Assembly (NCBI GenBank): GCA_010206265.1
Contig: VIQV01000018.1
Span: forward strand, 1 to 64,000
Reading direction: 5' to 3'
Source of the DNA: Lachnospiraceae bacterium MD329
GTDB taxonomy: Bacteria > Bacillota > Clostridia > UBA1381
DNA: 64,000 bases
Shown here: piece after piece, positions 53,351-59,518 of the stretch
How positions within the stretch are numbered: position 1 is the first letter of the stretch
How the letters are laid out: each line of letters begins with the position of its first letter
Notes under the pieces: model-generated
Told to the model about the DNA's origin: nothing
The model's input: the letters and a program-made list of their open reading frames with translations, nothing else
Database searches by the model: none
Position numbers and translations under genes: made by a program

Positions 53351-54115
53351 ATGGTAGTGAAAAGAAAAGAGGCTGTCATACAGGTCCTTTTGATTATATT
53401 TTTTATAATATGCTGTACGTATATTGGCAAATATTTTTATGACGGAAAGAAATCTCAGGATAATTTTAATGAATTAAAACAGCTTGCTAAAAAGGATGCA
53501 GCTGAGGATATAACGGACAATTATATTCCAAAACGCGCAGAAAACGGAATGTTGGAAACTTATTATGAACTTTATAAACGCAATAATGATATGGCAGGCT
53601 GGATTAAAATACCTGATACGCAGATTGATTATCCGGTTGTTAAAGCAAAGGATAATGAATTTTATCTGAGAAGAGATTTTGATAAAAAGTACCAGAGCAG
53701 CGGTATACCGTTCCTTGATTATCAATGTACTGAAAATAGTAAAAATAATATAATCTATGCACATAATATGAAAAATGGCTCAATGTTTGCCGCTCTTATT
53801 AATTATACTGATAAGGCGTTTTATGAGGCGCATAAGAATGTTTATTTTGATACTTTATATGATAAAGGAAGATATGAGATAGTTTCGTGTTTTACGACTA
53901 CGGTAGGTGCGAAGAATGAGTTTAAATATTATGAATATGCGGACATTCAGACAGAAGAACAATTCGATGAATTTATAAAGAAAATTAAAGAAATATCACT
54001 GTATGATACAGGCATAGAAGTGAATTGTACTGATGAACTTTTGACCTTATCTACCTGCGCGTATCATACTTCTGATGAGAGATTTGTGGTAGTTGCCAAA
54101 AGGATTAAGTATTAA
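53351..54115 (+). CDS. srtB: Class B sortase
   Basis: A 254-residue membrane-anchored transpeptidase that cleaves the sorting motif and joins the protein to wall peptides. N-terminal membrane anchor about 8-28 (VLLIIFFIICCTYIGKYF). NNDMAGWIKIPDTQIDYPVV is the class B signature. The catalytic residues are His in IIYAHNMKNGSMFA (near 137), Cys in LTLSTCAYH (near 235) and Arg in SDERFVVVAK. The start is the ATG at 53351 with AGAAAGG upstream. The adjacent NPKTG protein is the natural substrate. Confidence 0.94.
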   Translation: MVVKRKEAVIQVLLIIFFIICCTYIGKYFYDGKKSQDNFNELKQLAKKDAAEDITDNYIPKRAENGMLETYYELYKRNNDMAGWIKIPDTQIDYPVVKAKDNEFYLRRDFDKKYQSSGIPFLDYQCTENSKNNIIYAHNMKNGSMFAALINYTDKAFYEAHKNVYFDTLYDKGRYEIVSCFTTTVGAKNEFKYYEYADIQTEEQFDEFIKKIKEISLYDTGIEVNCTDELLTLSTCAYHTSDERFVVVAKRIKY

Positions 54116-54167
54116 AAAATACTTGATATTTCCAATGGGGTGTGATATAATAATTTAGATTTAATTT

Positions 54168-54242
54168 GCCCCTGTAGTTAAGTGGATATAACAAGTCCCT
54201 CCTAAGGATTAGTCACGCGTTCGACTCGCGTCGGGGGTGCCA
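54168..54242 (+). tRNA. tRNA-Arg (CCT anticodon)
   Basis: Acceptor GCCCCTG/CGGGGGT (G-T at the tip), D stem GTTA/TAAC, anticodon stem AGTCC/GGATT with loop CTCCTAA giving anticodon CCT, T stem ACGCG/CGCGT with loop TTCGACT, CCA encoded. It sits at the boundary between chromosomal genes and mobile-element genes, a common tyrosine-recombinase attachment site. Confidence 0.94.
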
Positions 54243-54245
54243 CCT

Positions 54246-54280
54246 TGACCTACACAATAGTGTAGGTCATTTGTTTTAAT
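54246..54280 (+). terminator. Terminator of tRNA-Arg
   Basis: TGACCTACAC and GTGTAGGTCA followed by TTTGTTTT. Confidence 0.8.
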
Positions 54281-54302
54281 TAAATATTGTTAACTCATAG
54301 CT

Positions 54303-54346
54303 GGAGTAATAGTGAATTGTGGCTGATTCACTATTACTCCTTTTTT
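54303..54346 (+). terminator. Strong terminator at the element's left edge
   Basis: GGAGTAATAGTGAAT (54303-54317) and ATTCACTATTACTCC (54326-54340) form a perfect 15-bp stem, then TTTTTT. It would insulate the element from chromosomal transcription. Confidence 0.85.
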
Positions 54347-54393
54347 ATTGCTACAGGTATTATTTAAATTTTAAGAGTATGGAGGATAAGAAA

Positions 54394-55170
54394 ATGAAAA
54401 TCATTTCGGTTACAACGCAGAAAGGTGGAGTAGGAAAAACTACTTCAGCAATAAACATTTCCGCAGCATTGGCGGAAAAGGGAAAAAAGGTTTTGCTTGT
54501 GGATTTAGACCCACAGGGTAATGCGAGTATAGGTTGTGGAATTGACAACAGAGGTACAGACACTATTGTAAGGGCAATGCAGGCAGATATAAACGGTAAT
54601 TTTAATTTAAATGATTTAGCAATAACAAAAACAAAGAAATTTGCCGTTTTACCAAGTAATATAGAACTTTCAAATCTTGAGTTAATACTTGTTAGTGTGA
54701 TAGGTCGAGAAGGCGTTTTAAAGAGGATTTTAGAGCCTATTAAGGACCAATATGATTACATAATTATTGACACTCTACCGTCATTAGGTATTCTTACGGT
54801 TAATGCTTTCACAGCATCTGATTATGTGATAGTACCTATTTTGGCAAAAGATTATTACAGCCTGCAAGGTTATGATGCTCTGATGCAGTCGGTGGAGCTG
54901 ACAAAACGCTGCATAAATCCTAATTTAAAAGTATTAGGAGAAGTTATCACAATGTATGATGGCAGAAATAAAAATGACCATATCATTTCTGAAACAATAC
55001 GAACAGATGAACGAACCAATTTATTTAATACAGTAATTCCGTTGTCTACAAAAGCAGCAGAGGCAACTCGAATGGGCAAGACGATTCTTGAACACGACAG
55101 TAATGGTAAAGCTGCTATGGCTTACAGAAATCTTACAGATGAAATTTTAATGAGAACAGAGGAGGAATGA
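54394..55170 (+). CDS. parA: ParA-family partitioning ATPase
   Basis: A 258-residue deviant Walker-type ATPase. The P-loop is TTQKGGVGKTTSAINI at residues 8-23, Walker A' VLLVDLDPQGNASIG follows, and YDYIIIDTLPSLG is Walker B. It positions or segregates the element together with ParB. GGAGG precedes ATG 54394; an upstream in-frame ATG at 54319 overlaps the edge terminator and is rejected. It is separated from parB by a non-coding stretch and the replication-type gene. Confidence 0.94.
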   Translation: MKIISVTTQKGGVGKTTSAINISAALAEKGKKVLLVDLDPQGNASIGCGIDNRGTDTIVRAMQADINGNFNLNDLAITKTKKFAVLPSNIELSNLELILVSVIGREGVLKRILEPIKDQYDYIIIDTLPSLGILTVNAFTASDYVIVPILAKDYYSLQGYDALMQSVELTKRCINPNLKVLGEVITMYDGRNKNDHIISETIRTDERTNLFNTVIPLSTKAAEATRMGKTILEHDSNGKAAMAYRNLTDEILMRTEEE

Positions 55171-55232
55171 TAAAAAATCTATCCACAAAAGGATAGATTA
55201 GAGTAATTATAGTTGATTATTCTAATGTGTTC

Positions 55233-55278
55233 TTTTGTGAGCTGGTCAGAGCAGTTTGACAATCAGCTGAACACAAAA
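55233..55278 (+). repeat. Long imperfect hairpin after parA
   Basis: TTTTGTG-AGCTG (55233-55244) and CAGCT-GAA-CACAAAA (55264-55278) enclose an inner GGTCA/TGACA pairing. Could end parA transcription or be part of an origin. Confidence 0.5.
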
Positions 55279-55289
55279 TTCTTTATAAA

Positions 55290-55565
55290 ATTGAATAAAA
55301 GGTAAATTAGGTACTTTAACAATCGGAGAGCCTTTCAGCAATGGACGCATTCTGCGAGTAAGCCATATAGGCTGAGTGAAAACTTGTAATTTTCTGCGAA
55401 GACCCGGTTGGGATAATGATACTTACACTGAGTCAAGGATAACTTCAAAGACAGTGTTCCGTCGATTAGGGGGATATGCGAAATGTTTAGCGGAATCCGG
55501 TAATTATTCCGGTAGTCGCGTTCAATTTGGCATAATGTGACTATACAAAAGTCAGCTTATTTTTC
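55290..55565 (+). other. Non-coding region with many hairpins between parA and the replication-type gene
   Basis: The parA to 55617 gap is 446 bases with no plausible ORF. It is richer in GC than the adjacent genes and dense in short stems: CGCA/TGCG (55346-55356), CCC-GGTT-GGG (55403-55412), CACT...AGTG enclosing AAG-GATAA-CTT (55426-55456), CCGG-TAATTATT-CCGG (55497-55512), and TGACT/AGTCA (55538-55554) followed by GCTTATTTTT, terminator-like. It may be a structured RNA, a replication origin with control RNA, or an oriT. I recognise no known family. Confidence 0.5.
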
Positions 55566-55616
55566 CGGTGAAAAATGTATTTTCGGTAGAACGAAATAGT
55601 AAGGAATATAATTGTT

Positions 55617-56270
55617 ATGAAAAGATTTGTAAAGCTTGATAAGAAAATCTTTTCAGAGAATCTAAATCCGTATAGTATTTCTATTTATGGCAGTATAAGT
55701 ATATATGTCAATGCCAATGGTGAGTGTTTTCCATCAAGACGAACATTAGCAGAACGAGGTGGATTTTCTATAGCAACATATAACAAATACATAAAAATAG
55801 TCATAGAGAAAGGCTTTTTGAGGAAAAGCAGTAGATGGAGAGCCAATGGCTCACAGACAAGTAATTTATTTAAGGTATCAGAAATAAAAAATTCGGCTTT
55901 TTTTATTCCTTCTGATATATTTAATAAGAAATTACGAGCTTGTGAATTAGCTGTATATATGTATTTATGCAGCAGAAAGACATCAAAAAATAAATGCTTT
56001 GTATCTCAAAGAGAAATTGCAAATGCTTGTGGTATAAGTCGTCGTCAAGTAGGGTTAATTATACGACAATTGCAGAAAAAGAAAATAATAACTACACGTC
56101 GGCAACAAAATTTATATAATAACGGTAATTATATTTTAGAATATACCATATGTGTTTCAGAGGATTTAGAGGATTTAAAAGATTTTGATATTGATATAAT
56201 CCTTTCAAAAAGTATTTATGTTGATATGCGTGATTATATCAAATGTGGTAAAGTAAAAAATTTGCAGTAA
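55617..56270 (+). CDS. Replication-type helix-turn-helix protein
   Basis: A 217-residue protein with two winged-helix units. The first (residues about 15-85) has INANGECFPSRRTLAERGG-like sequence, ATYNKYIKIVIEKGFLRK and a basic wing. The second (about 100-165) has ELAVYMYLCSRKTS, CFVSQREIANACGISRRQVG and IIRQLQKKKIITTRR. Tandem wHTH of this kind is seen in replication initiators and DnaD-like or RepA_N-related proteins of plasmids and ICEs. It lies directly downstream of the structured non-coding region, which could hold its origin. Its stop is 13 bases from parB. Confidence 0.7.
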   Translation: MKRFVKLDKKIFSENLNPYSISIYGSISIYVNANGECFPSRRTLAERGGFSIATYNKYIKIVIEKGFLRKSSRWRANGSQTSNLFKVSEIKNSAFFIPSDIFNKKLRACELAVYMYLCSRKTSKNKCFVSQREIANACGISRRQVGLIIRQLQKKKIITTRRQQNLYNNGNYILEYTICVSEDLEDLKDFDIDIILSKSIYVDMRDYIKCGKVKNLQ

Positions 56271-56283
56271 GGAGAAATTTATA

Positions 56284-57360
56284 ATGGCAGAAGGAATAAA
56301 TAGAGATTATACAAAAACATTAAGTATGTTCCAAAGTACAGCTCCAGAACAGAAAACAACAATAGCTGGAGTATGTGAAAATGGTGGTTATGTAGAATTG
56401 TCAATCAGTATGCTTGAGCATTTTCCAGACCATCCGTTTGAACTATATGATGGAGAACGATTTGAAGATTTGGCGGCGAGTATAAAGGAACACGGGGTCC
56501 TTTCACCTGTACTGGTTCGAAAAATGGATGATGGACGCTATCAAATATTTTCAGGGCATAATCGTTGTGAATGTGCAAAATCAGTAGGTTTTAAAACCGT
56601 TCCTTGTATCGTATTTAAAAATTTGAGTGATGATGACGCACTTATGCTTTTATTAGATAGTAATAAGCAGCGCGGAATTACAGAAATGAAAATATCTAAA
56701 CAGGCTCATATTTATGCGCTTGAGGTTGAGGTTAATAAACGTCAGGGAAAGCGTTCAGACCTTATAGAAAATATTGAAAAAAATCTTGAAATCCTTAGTA
56801 ATGATGCGGATTGTGGAACTTCTTCCCAATTTGGGAAGAAGTTAACGACAATGGACGTTGTGGGAGAGAAATATGGTATTTCTAAAAATACCATTGCTCG
56901 TCTTTTAAGAATTGATACGCTTATAGATGAACTTAAACTCAGAATTGATGATGAAGAATTTGCAGTCAATGCTGGTGTGGAACTATCATATTTGCCTGAT
57001 GTTGAACAAGAAATTATAGATGATGTTCTAAGGGAATTTGATTATAGACTTGACATAAAAAAAGCTCGGCAAATACGAGAAGTCTCTAAAGCCGGTAAAC
57101 TGAATAAAGTTACAGTTGTAGATATATTGGAAGGTAAATACAATAAATCAAGACGTGTAAATACGTCTAAAATTAAAGCATTTACATTAAAGCCTAAATT
57201 CCTTGAGAGATATTATACTCCTGAAATTTCTCAGGCGGTTATTGCAGAGGACATAGAAAACAGTATGGATTTATGGAAACAAATAAAAAGAAAGTATCCT
57301 GAATTGTCGTCGGTAGAAATAAAAGCTCAAATAGATAAGCTGCTGGATATTGCAGAATAA
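56284..57360 (+). CDS. parB: ParB/Spo0J-family partition protein
   Basis: A 358-residue DNA-binding CTP-switch-family protein. The N-terminal ParB domain (about 45-115) has HPFELYDGERFEDLAASIKE, GVLSPVLVRKMDDGRYQIFS and the nucleotide-site motif GHNRCECAK. The central HTH region is VVGEKYGISKNTIARLLRI near 200. The C-terminal part is helical. AAGGAG precedes the ATG. With ParA it should stabilise the element when excised or steer its replication. A perfect 12-bp inverted repeat lies within the coding sequence. Confidence 0.93.
   Translation: MAEGINRDYTKTLSMFQSTAPEQKTTIAGVCENGGYVELSISMLEHFPDHPFELYDGERFEDLAASIKEHGVLSPVLVRKMDDGRYQIFSGHNRCECAKSVGFKTVPCIVFKNLSDDDALMLLLDSNKQRGITEMKISKQAHIYALEVEVNKRQGKRSDLIENIEKNLEILSNDADCGTSSQFGKKLTTMDVVGEKYGISKNTIARLLRIDTLIDELKLRIDDEEFAVNAGVELSYLPDVEQEIIDDVLREFDYRLDIKKARQIREVSKAGKLNKVTVVDILEGKYNKSRRVNTSKIKAFTLKPKFLERYYTPEISQAVIAEDIENSMDLWKQIKRKYPELSSVEIKAQIDKLLDIAE
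56817..56843. repeat. Perfect 12-bp inverted repeat inside parB
   Basis: AACTTCTTCCCA (56817-56828), ATT, TGGGAAGAAGTT (56832-56843). It encodes the linker GTSSQFGKKLT between the ParB domain and the HTH. Confidence 0.85.
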
Positions 57361-57415
57361 TAAAAAATTGTGTATAATACAGGGTAGATTATCTGATAGA
57401 CAGGAGAAATAATAT

Positions 57416-58147
57416 ATGAGCAGAAAAAAGAGTTTTAGACCAAGATATTTAGCTATAATCTTTATCATATGTTTTGGAGCAGTTTTTGGCTTCACAAATA
57501 ATGATATTAAAAATGTAATTCAGAGTGTTATATCTACAAGAACTATTTTAAATACAACAGATGTAGGAACTATACCAGAGTATAGTGAGAATCCATATGT
57601 CGTGATAAATGATAATATTCCGTCATTTTCGGAAGATGATATTACAACAGAATCATTTGAACAGTATAGTGAACTTGATATTTTGGGAAGATGTGGGACT
57701 GCATTTGCAAATTTGAGTTTGGATACAATGCCGACAGAAGAACGAGGAAATATAGGAATGATAAAACCTTCGGGATGGCAGATTTCTAAATATGATTTTA
57801 TTGATGGAAAATATTTATATAATCGCTGCCATCTTATTGGGTTTCAGTTATCAGGTGAAAATGCTAATAAACAAAATTTAATTACCGGCACAAGATATTT
57901 AAATGTAGAGGGGATGTTGCCCTTCGAAAACCGAGTAGCAGAATATATACGAAAAACAGGAAATCATATATTATACAGAGTTAGCCCTGTATTTAGAGAC
58001 AATAATCTTCTTGCAGATGGTGTTCAAATTGAGGCACTGTCAGTAGAAGATGATGGAAAAGGGATATGTTTTAATGTTTTTTGCTATAATGTTCAGCCGG
58101 GGGTTGAAATTGATTATAAAAACGGTAATAACAAGAAAATAAAATAA
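57416..58147 (+). CDS. Membrane-anchored DNA/RNA non-specific endonuclease (NUC/EndA-like)
   Basis: A 243-residue protein with an N-terminal membrane anchor (about 10-28, YLAIIFIICFGAVFGF) and an extracellular beta-beta-alpha-Me nuclease domain. The active site reads LYNRCHLIGFQLSGENANKQ: the His and following Asn positions match D-R-G-H-type nucleases, with N-R-C-H in place of D-R-G-H, as in other clostridial members. RYLNVEGMLPFENRVAEYIR is also typical. Such enzymes cut DNA at the cell surface and could act in DNA uptake or competitor exclusion. GGAG precedes the ATG. Confidence 0.9.
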   Translation: MSRKKSFRPRYLAIIFIICFGAVFGFTNNDIKNVIQSVISTRTILNTTDVGTIPEYSENPYVVINDNIPSFSEDDITTESFEQYSELDILGRCGTAFANLSLDTMPTEERGNIGMIKPSGWQISKYDFIDGKYLYNRCHLIGFQLSGENANKQNLITGTRYLNVEGMLPFENRVAEYIRKTGNHILYRVSPVFRDNNLLADGVQIEALSVEDDGKGICFNVFCYNVQPGVEIDYKNGNNKKIK

Positions 58148-58169
58148 CAATACATAATATAATTATAAA

Positions 58170-58200
58170 GTTAAGGACGTTTAAAACGTCCTTAATTTTA
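58170..58200 (+). terminator. Terminator after the nuclease gene
   Basis: TTAAGGACG and CGTCCTTAA followed by TTTTAT. Confidence 0.85.
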
Positions 58201-58230
58201 TTCTAAATCTGTTTAAGGAGTGATAAATTT

Positions 58231-58485
58231 ATGAAAGCTATTGGTGTAGTGAGAAGGGTTGATAAGTTGGGAAGAATAGTAGTACCAGTGGAAGTCAGGC
58301 GGGAATTTGGAATTGAAATTCAAGACCCTGTAGAAATTTTTACAGAGGATGATAGTATTATTCTGAAAAAGTATTGTAAGAATTGTACTTTCTGCGGAAA
58401 TGCTGATGATGTGCGGCAGTTTGAGGGTAAAAATATCTGTTCAGCTTGTATGGAGGCGATAGCCGATGAGATTAATAAGCATTGA
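58231..58485 (+). CDS. AbrB/MazE-family DNA-binding protein with C-terminal zinc ribbon
   Basis: An 84-residue regulator. Residues 1-47 are the swapped-hairpin AbrB domain (GVVRRVDKLGRIVVPVEVRR, then FGIEIQDPVEIF). Residues 49-75 form a Cys4 ribbon with Cys52, Cys55, Cys70 and Cys73 (NCTFCG, NICSACM). AAGGAGTG precedes the ATG. The end of this gene contains both the ribosome binding site (GGAGG, 58452-58456) and the ATG of the next gene, with a 20-base overlap, so the two are translationally coupled. Likely an autoregulator of this cluster or a transition-state-type repressor. Confidence 0.9.
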   Translation: MKAIGVVRRVDKLGRIVVPVEVRREFGIEIQDPVEIFTEDDSIILKKYCKNCTFCGNADDVRQFEGKNICSACMEAIADEINKH

Positions 58486-59113
58486 TGTTGGTATGAATAA
58501 TTTTGTAACAATTACAAATAACATTGGAGATGAACCTATTATAATCAAAGGCAAGGCTCTGAAGGCGCGTAATCAATGGTATAACAAATGCATTAAGGAA
58601 ATAAAGGAAGATAAAAAAGCGGATTTTAATATTCGAATAAGTCGTACAGCGTCCAGTTCTATATCATACATTATTGACTATTTCAGTGAAGTGAGTGATT
58701 GGATTATAGGATATTGTATCAGTAATAATATTGACACTGTTATTATAGGAAAATATAAAATATTAGAAAAGAAAGATTTTGTTAGTATTCCGTTTGAACA
58801 TTTTTATTCTTTGCTTGAAACAAAGTGTAAATACTATAATATTCGTTATAAAGTTATAAATGAAAAATATACTTCCGGTACATCGTTTTTTGATGATGAG
58901 CCGCCTATAAAAGCGTATTATAATAAGCAACGCCGAGTGTATAAGCATTTATGGCAATGCAATAACGGTGATTTGGTTAATGCCGATGTAAATGATAGTT
59001 ATCAGATTATGCGAAAAGCATATCCAGAGTTGTTTGAAAACGGTATAGACGGATTCAAGAAAGACCCTCGTGTTGTAAAAATGAATAAGGAGTGGATGAA
59101 ATATGCAGATTAA
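58466..59113 (+). CDS. Stand-alone RuvC nuclease domain derived from TnpB
   Basis: A 215-residue protein matching only the C-terminal RuvC half of TnpB/OrfB-type RNA-guided nucleases. RuvC-I is MRLISIDVGMNNFVTI (Asp7), followed by IIKGKALKARNQWYNK. The canonical RuvC-II position reads TVIIGKYK (no Glu), but INEKYTSGTSFFDDEPP supplies Glu133, as in TnpB clades reported to have a rearranged catalytic site. RuvC-III is LVNADVNDSYQIMRKA (Asp174). No wedge, REC or zinc-finger part is present: the protein begins at RuvC-I. GGAGG nine bases upstream of ATG 58466 argues for a real gene, not a fragment. Its frame is intact throughout. The role is unknown: an exapted nuclease, guide-independent, or partner-dependent. 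Confidence 0.8.
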   Translation: MRLISIDVGMNNFVTITNNIGDEPIIIKGKALKARNQWYNKCIKEIKEDKKADFNIRISRTASSSISYIIDYFSEVSDWIIGYCISNNIDTVIIGKYKILEKKDFVSIPFEHFYSLLETKCKYYNIRYKVINEKYTSGTSFFDDEPPIKAYYNKQRRVYKHLWQCNNGDLVNADVNDSYQIMRKAYPELFENGIDGFKKDPRVVKMNKEWMKYAD

Positions 59114-59489
59114 GAAATTACTTAAAATTGCACCAGTAATAGATAATGTGGCTATGGATTATATACATTTAAAGCATTTAGAGCAAGCAATGGAAGTAGA
59201 TGAGGAGCTTGCAGATGCTATTGTTTATGGTAAGATAGCATTATCAGAAGCACATAGAATTCAAGAAGAATTTTTTCCTATGAGTGAAAACAGCGAAGAA
59301 ATTGTAATGACGTTACTAAACCAAAAATTTGTATATGATGAGGTCAATTACAGCGAAGAACTTAACTATAAGACAGTAAGAAAATATTGTGACGTGGGAA
59401 TGTTATTGTATGTAGCAGAGGCAATAGCAGATGAAATAAACAAATTGAATAATCGTATAAACGATTTGTTAGGGGAAAAAGTCTTTTAA
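59103..59489 (+). CDS. Small helical protein of unknown function
   Basis: A 128-residue, mostly helical acidic protein starting inside the stop of the RuvC gene (AAGGAGTGG upstream), hence same operon and coupled translation. Residues 1-60 hold repeated amphipathic helices (YIHLKHLEQAMEVDEELADA), and the C-terminal AEAIADEINKLNNRINDLL may be a coiled coil. The stretch EAIADEINK is identical to one at the end of the AbrB-like protein, although encoded by different codons. I recognise no family. Confidence 0.75.
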   Translation: MQIKKLLKIAPVIDNVAMDYIHLKHLEQAMEVDEELADAIVYGKIALSEAHRIQEEFFPMSENSEEIVMTLLNQKFVYDEVNYSEELNYKTVRKYCDVGMLLYVAEAIADEINKLNNRINDLLGEKVF

Positions 59490-59518
59490 AATGTTTTTTG
59501 TTATGGAGGTGAGAATAG

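Noticed and set aside
54319-54394. Longer N-terminus for ParA
   Set aside because: The extra 25 codons overlap the edge terminator and are not ParA-like; GGAGG before ATG 54394 decides the start.
58466-59113. Simple decayed IS605/IS607 transposon remnant
   Set aside because: No transposon end, no tnpA, no broken N-terminal part upstream (an intact AbrB gene is there instead), and the frame has its own ribosome binding site and conserved catalytic residues. Decay cannot be excluded without homologues.
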